From the NCBI GenBank assembly GCA_942492375.1, contig CALOEL010000005.1, positions 62,001-126,000 of the forward strand: DNA of 64,000 nt, read 5' to 3'. The notes under the pieces are model-generated. The model saw nothing but the letters and a program-made list of their open reading frames with translations, was not told where the DNA came from and searched no databases. A program made the translations under genes and the position numbers. This DNA is from JAHEAO01 sp942492375 (GTDB lineage Bacteria > Pseudomonadota > Alphaproteobacteria > Rhodobacterales > Rhodobacteraceae). This document shows, in pieces, positions 8,362 through 16,791 of this stretch; the stretch's first letter is position 1; every line of letters starts with the position of its first letter.

Positions 8362-9270
8362 ATGCTCCATCGCCTCACGCATCGACAGCTTGAAGCCTTC
8401 CGGGCCGTCATCGAAACCGGACAGGTCACTGCCGCGGCTGACGTTCTCAACACGACCCAGCCATCGGTCAGCAGGATGATCTCTGATCTTGAACACGCCA
8501 CGGGGTTCGGCCTTTTTGAGCGGCGTGGGCGGCAAGTAGTGCCGACATCGGAGGCGCTCGCGCTTTATGAGGAGGTCGAGCGGTCTTTCGTCGGGTTGGC
8601 CGAAATCTCACGTGTCATCGAGGACATTCGTGACTTTCGAAAGGGCAGCCTGCTGATCGCCGGAATGCCCGCGCTGGCTCTCAAGTTCCTGCCCGATGCG
8701 ATCGCAGCCTTCGTCAAGGAAGAGCCCGGGATCACCGTTTCGCTTCGCGCCCGAAGTTCGCAAGCGGTGCTGCGGCACCTCAGTTCGCAGCAATTCGACC
8801 TCGGTTTCGCCGCACTCGACACCGATCATCCTGCGGTCAAGCGCAGGCCGATCTGCACCGCTCCGATGCAGGCCGTACTCCCTGTCGGCCATCCGCTCGG
8901 GCGGAAAGACCGTCTCGAGCCCGGCGATTTCCACGAACAGCCCTTCGTGGCGCTCGGCGCCGAAATCGCCACGCGATCCGAAACCGATACGTTCCTTGCG
9001 GCCGGAAACGCCCGTCCGCGCATCGTCGCCGAAGCGCAGTTGTCGGCTTCGATTTGCGAATTGGTGGCAAACGGAGCGGGCCTGTCGATCGTCGAGCCTG
9101 TGACGGCCGCCAATTTCGCGGCGGCCGGCAGAGTCCTCGCGCGGTCCCTCCACCCCGACCAACCATTCCGCTACGATTTGCTCATGCCGGCGCTGCGCGA
9201 ACCCTCGCGTGTCGCGACACGCTTTCTCGAACTGGTTGAGGCGCAGTTTGCGGCGTTGCTTAATCGCTGA
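8362..9270 (+). CDS. LysR-family regulator of the opine operon (OccR/NocR-like)
   Basis: LysR-type transcriptional regulator, 302 aa. The N-terminal winged helix-turn-helix reads LTHRQLEAFRAVIETGQVTA then ADVLNTTQPSVSRMISDLE, and residues from about 90 on form the two-lobed effector-binding domain. It is divergent from the catabolic operon, 93 bp away, the usual position for an activator of the facing operon. OccR and NocR of Agrobacterium control opine genes in the same arrangement. The ATG lacks a strong ribosome site (TTGAGCC precedes it). After the stop a hairpin (CCGCTT and AAGCGG arms, 9277-9293) is present but without a T-run. Confidence 0.87.
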   Translation: MLHRLTHRQLEAFRAVIETGQVTAAADVLNTTQPSVSRMISDLEHATGFGLFERRGRQVVPTSEALALYEEVERSFVGLAEISRVIEDIRDFRKGSLLIAGMPALALKFLPDAIAAFVKEEPGITVSLRARSSQAVLRHLSSQQFDLGFAALDTDHPAVKRRPICTAPMQAVLPVGHPLGRKDRLEPGDFHEQPFVALGAEIATRSETDTFLAAGNARPRIVAEAQLSASICELVANGAGLSIVEPVTAANFAAAGRVLARSLHPDQPFRYDLLMPALREPSRVATRFLELVEAQFAALLNR

Positions 9271-9423
9271 TTCATACCGCTTTAGGCAAGCGGAAAAGAA
9301 ATCCCGTATTTTCGCTGCTCAGTCCCCAGCCATCCGGCCGAGGCGATCGTTCCGATCATTTTTCCGCTAAAACCCGCAACGTCATCCTCAAACGCGGTGC
9401 AATCGTTCAAGCCTGCCTCTTGA

Positions 9424-10245
9424 TCACGTAGATGGCGGGTTCGTCACTGGTCGCAATTGAAGCAGGTAGAGTGTCTGCCCAGAGAGCGCCCATTCAATAT
9501 CATGTGGGCCCGGTCCGAATACCTCGTCGCACTTCGCAACCAAAGTGCCGAAACAATCCAGATCGGCTGTCGTGAGACAAGGCCGTTCGGCCAGTTCCGG
9601 AGCGACCACCTCTTGCCGCGTCGCTCCACCCGGATCCCGCCGTATTGCGAGGTCCTTGAAGCCCGCAATCCGTTCGAGCACATCCCCGGCGCGCCCGATC
9701 CGGAAGCGATCCGGAATGACCAGGCCCTGAACGATCGCTTCGCCGAGACCCCAGGCCGCCTCGATGACAAGCTCGTCCGCGCCGGTTACCGGATTGCAGG
9801 TGAAGAGTACCCCGGCAACATCCGCATCAACCAGTTGCTGGATCACCACGCCGACGCGTACCGCCATGTCCGCATCAACGCGGGCACGATAAGCCATTGC
9901 CGACTCGGTGCGCGCCGATTGCCAGACCGCCTCGACCGCCGCGATGGTCGCATCGGAACCTTTGACATTGAGCAGGGTCGCATGTTGCCCGGCAAAGCTG
10001 GCGGCGGCCGAGTCTTCTCCGATAGCCGAGGACCGGACCGCGAGAGCCCCCGGCAACGCGTTGCAGATCCTGTCGACTTCCGCACACGCTCGATCCTCTT
10101 TCCGGACGATCGCCTCGACCAGATCGTAGTGGAGGCCGAAACCGCCGGGTACGGGCAGCCCGGCGCGAATTGCCGCACCAAGCCGCGCTGCCTTGCCGCC
10201 AAATAGCCGCGCGTCAGCGGCAGCGGATAGTGGAACCGCGCTCAC
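9424..10245 (-). CDS. stand-alone PEP/pyruvate-binding (PPDK N-terminal, ATP-grasp) domain protein
   Basis: At 273 aa this is only the ATP-binding domain of the PEP synthase/rifampin phosphotransferase family. Motifs in order: FGGKAARLG near residue 15, VRSSAIGEDS near 70, SFAGQHAT, VQQLVDADVAGVLFTCNP-like block near 135-155, EAAWGLGE, and the closing DIEWA plus LLQLRPVT. These are the nucleotide-binding residues of the fold, so the domain looks functional. No His domain follows; that is on the gene just upstream, which it overlaps by 4 bp. The pair would act as a two-subunit phosphotransferase, as in phenylphosphate synthase. The acceptor is unknown. Confidence 0.8.
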   Translation of the reverse strand: MSAVPLSAAADARLFGGKAARLGAAIRAGLPVPGGFGLHYDLVEAIVRKEDRACAEVDRICNALPGALAVRSSAIGEDSAAASFAGQHATLLNVKGSDATIAAVEAVWQSARTESAMAYRARVDADMAVRVGVVIQQLVDADVAGVLFTCNPVTGADELVIEAAWGLGEAIVQGLVIPDRFRIGRAGDVLERIAGFKDLAIRRDPGGATRQEVVAPELAERPCLTTADLDCFGTLVAKCDEVFGPGPHDIEWALSGQTLYLLQLRPVTNPPST

Positions 10246-11888
10246 GAAGAACTGACCCGCACTTCTCCGGTCGTGCCATCTACCGTGATCTGCGCGCCAT
10301 CGGGAATCCGTGAGGTCGCGTCGCGGGTGCCGACCACACTCGGGATGCCGTATTCGCGGCCGACGATTGCGGCATGTGACAGCAATCCTCCCGCATTCGT
10401 GACAATAGCGCCGAGAAGCGGAAGCACGATGTTGAAGGACTCGGTGGTCGTAGCGGTCACCAGCACGTCTCCTCGCCGCAGCCGGCCGAAATCGACTGGC
10501 CCGTCGATGACGCGGGCGGTTCCGGTAAAGGTGCCGGGACTGGCGCCGGTGCCGCGAATGACCGTGGCATCGCTTTCGGGCGCCGGGCTGCCGCCGAGTG
10601 CTGCGATCGCCGATCCCATCGCCTGCATCAGCCGAACGACGTCCGGCGGAAGGCCATCGAGCGGCGGCGGTGGCGAAGGTGGATCGCCGAGCACGGAGGG
10701 CGCCTGATCGGTCCGATGCGTCTTGCGGTATGTAGCGCGATCGGCCAGTTCAGCGGCGCTGGGCCCGCCCTCTCCACGAACCAGAGAACGAATCTCCTTG
10801 TAGTCCGCCTCCACGAGATGGGCTGCTTCGGCGATCCGCCCCTCGGCGGCCAGTCTTGCGCCGGCCACGAGAAGCGCCCGGCGCATGATGCCCGCCGCCC
10901 ATACGTCGCTATATAGGCCGCGTTCGTCGCGCAGCCTCGACATCAGGTGAACCTCTCCGAGCAACTCGTCAAAGAGCTGCCGGTTCTCAGCCGGAACCTT
11001 GTCGCGGAGCCGGGTCACTTCTTCCTCGGTCGCGGTATCAGACGCAGGCGCGCCATGCTCGACCCCAAGACGAATACCGGCAACGAGCACCTCTGGAACT
11101 TCGATCGCCGACGGTTCGCCTGTATCGAGACTGTCGAGCAACCGGTGTGCGACAATGTCGAGATACGCCCTGGCCGCCTCGCCGACTTCCCCCGGCAAAC
11201 GGCAGAGCTGGGCGAGGATCTCCGAGTCCGGCTTGCTCGAGGCAAGCAAGTCGTGCGCATCGGGGTGGCGTCGTATGGCCGCAACGAGGCTGTCGAGCTC
11301 GGGAAAAGAGCCCGCGGATTCCGGCGCCGAGCCGCGCGTGAGCGCCAGGAACTCGCCCAGTGGCAGGCCGGTCCAGGCTGTGACATGCGCCATGAAGTCG
11401 CCGACCGGGATCATCGCCGCCGCGTTGAAACTGTGGTGCTGCCGGACCATCTGCTGAAGGTGCTCCCGGCACCGGTCGAGATAGGCGATGAACGCATCCC
11501 CGGACAGTGTCTCCGGGTCTATGGCCAGAAGTTCTTGATGCGCCCTGACCGCCGCAGGCTTTATTTCGCGATCCCAGAGCGCCAGATCTTCGCGCCAGAG
11601 TTTGTCCCGGAAGACCTTCGACGCAGCTTCGAACCGTGCGGGTATCTCGTCTGCCGGTGCCGGCACCGGCGCCGAATAGGCGAAGCCATTAACAAACTGA
11701 TAGTTCAGTGTATCGATCAGTAACCCGTAGCGCCGCGCGCAGTCCCGGAACCCTTCCGCCAGGTTAGGCGGATGGACCTCGGCCTGGAACCGCGAGAATG
11801 GGCGCGGCACGTGGACGATGTCGATCGCCCATGAGCCCGGACCCGGCGCTTCGAATGCCGCCGTGGCAAGGTTGCCGTCAATAGCCAT
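10242..11888 (-). CDS. PEP-utilising enzyme with phosphohistidine domain, rifampin-phosphotransferase-like (split)
   Basis: 548 aa. Residues 1 to about 430 form a mainly helical region like the acceptor-binding domain of rifampin phosphotransferase; a Pro-rich linker (about 420-430) leads to the C-terminal swivelling domain with RGTGASPGTFTGTARV and the phosphoryl-accepting GGLLSHAAIVGRE (His505). It lacks the ATP domain, which the next gene supplies. The ATG at 11888 has AGGGGGGACAACATC ahead of it; the 14-codon upstream extension is unlikely. Known relatives add the beta-phosphate of ATP to rifamycins (RPH) or phenol (phenylphosphate synthase). An MFS exporter gene lies upstream on the same strand. 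Function is inferred from family only. Confidence 0.78.
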   Translation of the reverse strand: MAIDGNLATAAFEAPGPGSWAIDIVHVPRPFSRFQAEVHPPNLAEGFRDCARRYGLLIDTLNYQFVNGFAYSAPVPAPADEIPARFEAASKVFRDKLWREDLALWDREIKPAAVRAHQELLAIDPETLSGDAFIAYLDRCREHLQQMVRQHHSFNAAAMIPVGDFMAHVTAWTGLPLGEFLALTRGSAPESAGSFPELDSLVAAIRRHPDAHDLLASSKPDSEILAQLCRLPGEVGEAARAYLDIVAHRLLDSLDTGEPSAIEVPEVLVAGIRLGVEHGAPASDTATEEEVTRLRDKVPAENRQLFDELLGEVHLMSRLRDERGLYSDVWAAGIMRRALLVAGARLAAEGRIAEAAHLVEADYKEIRSLVRGEGGPSAAELADRATYRKTHRTDQAPSVLGDPPSPPPPLDGLPPDVVRLMQAMGSAIAALGGSPAPESDATVIRGTGASPGTFTGTARVIDGPVDFGRLRRGDVLVTATTTESFNIVLPLLGAIVTNAGGLLSHAAIVGREYGIPSVVGTRDATSRIPDGAQITVDGTTGEVRVSSS

Positions 11889-12017
11889 GATGTTGTCCCC
11901 CCTGATCCGACGGGACTCTCCCACTCCCATCGCGGATCAGCGCCACGTTACCAGATGTCCCAATTCTCGCAAATCGCTTTTAGCGCCATGCAGCCCGTGT
12001 TTGGTGGCTTTGGAATG

Positions 12018-13409
12018 TCACCGTGAAATGGCTGCGGCGAAGGGCTTGCCCGGCAATTTGAAAGCCGCGAGAGCCGAAAGTAGTACGGCGGCGGTGAACA
12101 ACCTGATCATGATGTCATGGCGCAGGATGCTGACCGTGCTGTCGCTCCCGAGGACGGCGCCGAGGGCAAGGATGCTAAGGATCCCGCCGAGGTAGCGCAT
12201 GGTCGAACTTACGCCGGCGGCCATGCCAGCCCGTTCAGGATTGACCGCAGACATTGCGGCGGATTGGGCCGGGGCACTGGATAACCCCATCCCAACTCCG
12301 AACAACAAAAGCGCATGGACTGCATCTCCCGGGGCTGTGAACGATGCAAGACGCCACAGCATCAGGACACCGACGAAAAGCGGAATGAAGCCCAGTAGCG
12401 CCGCGAACCTTGATCCGATCCGGTCGGTCAGTTGCCCGCCGATCGGTGCGGCTACGACCATACCGATCATCATGACGAAAAGCATGTATCCCACCTCGCG
12501 CGGCGCAGCCTGCCGAAACAAGGAAAAGAACTGGGGCAACTCGAATAACAGCCCGTACATGGCAAAGTTCTGAAGGGCCATAATGGTTGTTCCGGACGCA
12601 AAGGCGGGAATGGCGAAAAGCCGGGGATCGAATACTGGAATGGCGGTTTTCGCCTCCCAGGCAATGAACGTGACGCCGGTGATGAGGGCCGCGATCAGCG
12701 TGATCGCAAGAGTGATGCCCCCTGATTTGCTGGTCAGGATCAGAAGCGTCAGGGCGAGCGCGAGAAGGCCAACCCCGGCGAAGTCGATCGACCGGGCGAG
12801 TTGGACGGCAGTATGGCGTCTGGAAAATGCAGGCTGAGGTATGGGGAAGGCCCGAAGCAGGATCGCTGCCAAGGCAAGGAACGGCAGATTGGCCAGAAAG
12901 ATCGCACGCCAGCCAAGCAAGTAAACGATTTCGCCGCCCAGCGCGGGACCGCCGGCCGCGGCAAGACCCATCGTCGCGCCAAACAGCCCGAACACCCTGC
13001 CACGCCGCTCTGCGGGAACATGCAGCCGAAGCAGCGCGAGCGTGGCAGGAACCACGAGCGCGCCCGCCAGCGCCATCGTGACGCGCGACATCAAGAGCAG
13101 ACCGACGCCCTGGGCAACGAGACCGCACACCGCGCCGATCACATAAAGCGAGATCCCGGCCCAAAGGATCCGCGCGTGTCCGACAAGATCGCTGATCTTG
13201 CCGGCAGGGCCTTGGCTGACGACGTTGACGACCAGATAGCCGGTGACCAGCAAGCTTGTAACCAAGACGAGATCTGTTTCGATCCCATCACCGATCGACG
13301 GCAATGCCACTGCGATGAGCGTGGACCCGAGCGGCGCCTGCGCCGCGGCGAGCAGCAACGCTGCAACGGTCACGCCTCGCATGGTTCTGGCTTGGTCATT
13401 TGACGTCAC
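12018..13409 (-). CDS. MFS transporter (DHA2-like, drug/proton antiporter type)
   Basis: Major facilitator protein with many hydrophobic helices. The N-terminal block APLGSTLIAVALPSIG is typical of DHA2/EmrB-QacA type exporters, and the motif-A region after TM2 reads GPAGKISDLVGHARIL. About 14 helices are expected for its length (about 463 aa). The start is uncertain: GTG at 13409, ATG at 13442 or ATG at 13382 are all possible. The open frame continues to 13841, but that extension is hydrophilic and unlike any MFS terminus. The gene lies 129 bp upstream of the split phosphotransferase on the same strand, suggesting a shared role in handling a small toxic compound. Confidence 0.82.
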   Translation of the reverse strand: MTSNDQARTMRGVTVAALLLAAAQAPLGSTLIAVALPSIGDGIETDLVLVTSLLVTGYLVVNVVSQGPAGKISDLVGHARILWAGISLYVIGAVCGLVAQGVGLLLMSRVTMALAGALVVPATLALLRLHVPAERRGRVFGLFGATMGLAAAGGPALGGEIVYLLGWRAIFLANLPFLALAAILLRAFPIPQPAFSRRHTAVQLARSIDFAGVGLLALALTLLILTSKSGGITLAITLIAALITGVTFIAWEAKTAIPVFDPRLFAIPAFASGTTIMALQNFAMYGLLFELPQFFSLFRQAAPREVGYMLFVMMIGMVVAAPIGGQLTDRIGSRFAALLGFIPLFVGVLMLWRLASFTAPGDAVHALLLFGVGMGLSSAPAQSAAMSAVNPERAGMAAGVSSTMRYLGGILSILALGAVLGSDSTVSILRHDIMIRLFTAAVLLSALAAFKLPGKPFAAAISR

Positions 13410-13986
13410 GAATCGGCATCTTTCTCTGCGCTTGGTTCGCATAAGAGCATGACACCGCGAGATGCTGCCGACGAACAGTACGCGCCCAGCAATTGCATGG
13501 CACGCATCTTGGTTTTCCAGTACCAGTTCATCGATATTTGGGTGCGCAGATCCCAGCCACTTGACGCCTGCAAGGGAGCACGCCCGAGCGTACTGAGCAA
13601 TAGCGCCTTTTCCATGAGCGAAGTCCGCAGCCGGAATCCGACTTCTGAACCAGACGGGTTTTCCACAACTTGCGGACGAACGTTCGTTAGGAACCGGCAA
13701 GCCGGCAATGGCGGTATTCACCTCCGGAATATTGCCTTTGGATAAACGAACCAGCAAGAAACGGGGCGCATCGCGACCGCTTATGCCTACTGCAGCATGG
13801 ATCAATTTGGGACTTGTTGTACCCGTGCGCTGGCCGGCCATCCACCGCCCGCACCGTTAATCCCGCCAAGCGCCGGCAGGTTGCCATACGTTTTGCAGAC
13901 AAGATGCAGACGCAAGGCAGACAGCGGATTTCCCTTTTTTTCAGGTGTTAACCGATGATTCGCCCGCTGACCGCCGAACCCCGCCC
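13410..13986. other. 577-bp gap without a supported gene
   Basis: Open frames exist on both strands, including an in-frame extension of the MFS gene, but none has a ribosome site, a family motif or GC-rich third positions like the neighbours. It may be a decayed segment. No repeat or hairpin stands out. Confidence 0.4.
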
Positions 13987-14892
13987 TTACCCCTTCAACT
14001 TCGCCGCGATGCGGGTCGCCATGAAGTCGATGAACAGCCGCACCTTCGGGTCCTGATGCCGCCGGTGGGCGTAGAGGCAGCCCAGCTGCACCGGCAGCGG
14101 CGGCGTGTCCTCGGCCACCACCACCAAAGCGCCCGAGGCCAGGTGGTCCGCCACCTCGAACAGCGGCTTCATAACGATCCCCTCGCCGTTCAGCGCCCAG
14201 CCGGTCAGAACGTCGCCGTCATCGGATTCGTAAGGCCCTGAAATGCTGTATTTCTTCGGGCCGTCCGGGGTTTTCAGCGTCCAGCGATACTCGGTCGCGC
14301 CGGGAAAGCGCAGCGCCAGGCAATCGTGATCCCCGGCCATGATCTCCTCGCCCGACTTTGGATGCCCCTTGCGCGCGACATAGTCGGGCGAGGCGCAAAG
14401 CACCCGCTCGCAATCGGCGATCTTGCGCAGCCGCAGGTTGCTGTCCTCGGGCAGACCGATGAAGAACGCCACGTCCAGCCCCTCTGTCATGACGTCGATC
14501 TTCCGGTCCGACAGCCGCAACCGGATATCGACCAGCGGATATTCCTTCTTGAAATCAGGCACATCCGGCGCGATCAGCCGCCGACCGATCCCCAAGGGCG
14601 CCGCCACGTAAAGCGACCCCTTCGGGTTCTGCGTGACATCGTTCACCGCCGACTCGGCCTCTTCGACCGCGTTCAGGATGTTGCAGGCGCCCTCGTAGAA
14701 CAGCTTGCCCTGCTCGGTCGGCTGCAGCGCCCGCGTGGTGCGGATGAACAGCCGGACGTTCAGATGCGCCTCAAGCTGGCCCAGCCGCGAAGAGGCCACC
14801 GCCGGCGAGACCCGCAGATCCCGCGCCGCCGCCGACATGCTGCCCAGCTCATAGGTTCGCACGAAGGTCTTGAGATTGTCGAAGTAGGACAT
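13987..14892 (-). CDS. LysR-family transcriptional regulator
   Basis: 301-aa LysR regulator of the group with the N-terminus MSYFDNLKTFVRTYELGSMS, a clear HTH (AARDLRVSPAVASSRLGQLE) and a substrate-binding domain from about residue 88. The style (LFIRTTRALQPTEQGKLFYE) matches the DsdC/CrgA-like subgroup common in alphaproteobacteria. It is flanked by the M48 lipoprotein gene on the same strand 125 bp upstream and by no obvious divergent target, so I cannot assign an effector or regulon. Composition matches the surrounding core genes. Confidence 0.85.
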   Translation of the reverse strand: MSYFDNLKTFVRTYELGSMSAAARDLRVSPAVASSRLGQLEAHLNVRLFIRTTRALQPTEQGKLFYEGACNILNAVEEAESAVNDVTQNPKGSLYVAAPLGIGRRLIAPDVPDFKKEYPLVDIRLRLSDRKIDVMTEGLDVAFFIGLPEDSNLRLRKIADCERVLCASPDYVARKGHPKSGEEIMAGDHDCLALRFPGATEYRWTLKTPDGPKKYSISGPYESDDGDVLTGWALNGEGIVMKPLFEVADHLASGALVVVAEDTPPLPVQLGCLYAHRRHQDPKVRLFIDFMATRIAAKLKG

Positions 14893-15017
14893 TGCCGCGC
14901 CGATTTGCCGGTTGCAGAAGGGGTCGATACATCCCTTTTACAACAAAATCGGCGACCGGCCAGAAATTGCCACGCAGCGTGCTCTCGATCGCTCGGAACC
15001 GAGGGCCAGGCCAGCCG

Positions 15018-15719
15018 CTAGCGCATCCCGGCCATGGTCCGGCGCACGGTCTTGATCCGGTCCCGGTTCGGCGGATGCGTTCCGAGGAAGCGGTTGCCCG
15101 GATCGGGAATGCGGGTGAAATAGCGTGCGCCCACCAGCGGGTCGAACCCGGCCCGCGCCGTGATGATCGTGCCCAGAGCATCCGCCTCCAGCTCGTAATC
15201 CTTCGAGAATCTCCGCGCCCCGACGCTCGCGCCGAGATTCTGCAGCGTCCCCACATCGGCGCCCGCGACGGTGGCGAGGATACCGCCCAGCGCGGCCCCG
15301 GCCATGGCCGAATCCCGTGTCCGTCCAAGATGCCCCTCGATATGATGGGCCGCCTCGTGGCCCATGACGAAGGCGAGTTCGTCGGAATTCTGGGTATCGG
15401 CGATCAGCGCCGAGGTGAAAACGATCACCGGCCGGCCCGACCTGTCGAGCGTCTGATAGGCGTTCGGCGGCTGCCCCGCCCGGGTGTCCACCCGAATGTC
15501 GAAATCGCAATTGGCCCCGCGCGTGCGGTTGCGGCAAATCCGTTCGGCCAGCGGCTCCATCCGGCGGGCGACCTCGACGAAGCTGCGCGCCTGACCGCGG
15601 GTCGGGGCGGACTGCTGCTCGGCCACCGGTCTTTGCCCGGCCGGCCGGCCGGTCTCCATCGTCACCACCTCGCAGCCTGTCAGGCCCAGGACCAGCGCCA
15701 GAATCACAGAAATCCGCAT
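15018..15719 (-). CDS. M48-family metalloprotease lipoprotein
   Basis: 233-aa zinc protease probably anchored in an envelope membrane. The N-terminus is a lipoprotein signal: MRISVILALVLG followed by the lipobox LTGC. The catalytic motif HEAAHH (HExxH) is in the middle, with the third ligand expected at the Glu of DYELEADALG. A glycine-rich segment (AGAALGGILATVAG) lies between them as in BepA/LoiP-like proteins. The ATG at 15719 follows GAGGTGGGTTCG. Related proteases take part in quality control of outer membrane proteins. It ends with a basic stretch (IKTVRRTMAGMR). Confidence 0.86.
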   Translation of the reverse strand: MRISVILALVLGLTGCEVVTMETGRPAGQRPVAEQQSAPTRGQARSFVEVARRMEPLAERICRNRTRGANCDFDIRVDTRAGQPPNAYQTLDRSGRPVIVFTSALIADTQNSDELAFVMGHEAAHHIEGHLGRTRDSAMAGAALGGILATVAGADVGTLQNLGASVGARRFSKDYELEADALGTIITARAGFDPLVGARYFTRIPDPGNRFLGTHPPNRDRIKTVRRTMAGMR

Positions 15720-15826
15720 CGAACCCACCTCGTCTTTTTTCACGCATTCTATCCTAGCGGGCGTGAACGGCCAGACAAGTTTGCGTCAAGCCTTGCAATG
15801 GGCGGCGGCTCGCATAGGCTGGCGCC

Positions 15827-16060
15827 ATGTTTACAATCGAACACGAATTCGACGCCACCGTCATCACCCTTGTCGACGAGGCGTCCAGCCACCTGCAGGA
15901 AGACGTGACGGTGAACGCCTTCGAGGATTGCGTGACGCTGGAACAGCTTGATCCGCGCAACGACCGGGTCGAGAAAATCACCCTGTCGCTGTCGCAGGTC
16001 CGCGATCTGGCCGCGGCCCTGGACCTGCCGGAGGGGGTCTACCGGCTGCGGCGCGGCTGA
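15827..16060 (+). CDS. conserved small hypothetical protein
   Basis: A 77-aa acidic protein starting MFTIEHEFDATVITLVDE with no cysteine-rich or membrane segment. The regular alternation in the N-terminal half suggests beta strands, and the C-terminal half (LSLSQVRDLAAALDLPEGVY) one helix. Codon use matches the genome. It stands alone between the divergent M48 gene and a repeat element. No function can be assigned. Confidence 0.65.
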   Translation: MFTIEHEFDATVITLVDEASSHLQEDVTVNAFEDCVTLEQLDPRNDRVEKITLSLSQVRDLAAALDLPEGVYRLRRG

Positions 16061-16094
16061 ACCGGAACCACCGTTCCCGGTTTCGCGGGCGGAT

Positions 16095-16127
16095 GCCTCC
16101 GGCGGGGATATTTTCCGACAAATGATG
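16095..16127 (+). repeat. copy of the CCTCCGGCGGGGATATTTT repeat
   Basis: Intergenic copy of the GC-rich repeat also found at 44051-44083 and 61828-61921. The core GCCTCCGGCGGGGATATTTT is identical to that of the long-hairpin copy, and the outer half reads CCGACAAATGATG. It is single here, with no facing partner. Confidence 0.7.
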
Positions 16128-16212
16128 AGGCTTCGCGGTGACCGGCGCGGGGGTTCCTCCTTGAACCTCGGCGGCCGATACCCGACATATCCCCGAACGA
16201 CCGGAGAATGAG

Positions 16213-16791
16213 ATGCCGAACCCGAACCCCGCCGCGATGGAATTCCTGCTGACCAGGCGATCGCGTCCCGCCAAGACGCTGACCACGCCGGTCCCGGCCC
16301 GCGCGGCGCTGATGCCGATCCTGACCGCGGCGGCGCGCAGCCCCGATCACGGCAAGCTCGAACCGTGGCGCTTCGTCGTGCTGGAGCGTGCGGCGCTCGC
16401 GCGGCTGGCAGGGCTGGTGGTGGCGCGCGGTACGGCGCTTGGCAGATCCGCCGAGGATATCGAGAAGGCGCGCCGCGCCTATGACGATGCCGGGCTTGTC
16501 GTGGCAGTGGTCTCTTCGCCCAGGGAGTCCGAGAAAGTGCCCGAGGTCGAGCAGAGGCTTTCCGCCGGCGCGGTCTGCCTCGGGCTTCTGAACGCCGCCC
16601 AGGCCTCTGGCTGGGGCGCGAACTGGCTGACAGGATGGCCGGTTTATGATGGCGAATTCCGGACTGCCGGCCTGGGGCTGGACAAGGCGGAAACCGTCGC
16701 CGGAATGATCCATATCGGCACCGAGACGGCGCCGCCCCCCGACCGGCCCCGGCCGGATATCGAAACGATCACGAGTTGGGTCGAGGCATGA
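16213..16791 (+). CDS. nitroreductase family protein (YdjA-like)
   Basis: 192-aa FMN-dependent nitroreductase-fold protein. The N-terminal FLLTRRSRPAK is the phosphate/FMN-contacting block (RRS), SPDHGKLEPWRFVVL is the family's second motif, and GWGANWLTGWPVYD plus GMIHIG form the C-terminal FMN contacts. The length and the SPDHGKLEPWRF form fit the YdjA subgroup, which reduces nitro compounds and quinones with NAD(P)H; the physiological substrate is unknown. The stop overlaps the start of the next gene by 4 bp, so the two are probably coupled. Confidence 0.85.
   Translation: MPNPNPAAMEFLLTRRSRPAKTLTTPVPARAALMPILTAAARSPDHGKLEPWRFVVLERAALARLAGLVVARGTALGRSAEDIEKARRAYDDAGLVVAVVSSPRESEKVPEVEQRLSAGAVCLGLLNAAQASGWGANWLTGWPVYDGEFRTAGLGLDKAETVAGMIHIGTETAPPPDRPRPDIETITSWVEA

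Noticed and set aside
9277..9293. Hairpin after the LysR gene
   Set aside because: Followed by A residues on the plus strand and no T-run on the minus strand.
13410..13841. In-frame N-terminal extension of the MFS gene
   Set aside because: Hydrophilic, no family match and no ribosome site; MFS proteins of this type begin close to the first helix.
14938..15747. Alternative frame over the M48 lipoprotein gene
   Set aside because: Arg/Gly-rich shadow; the other frame has lipobox and HExxH.
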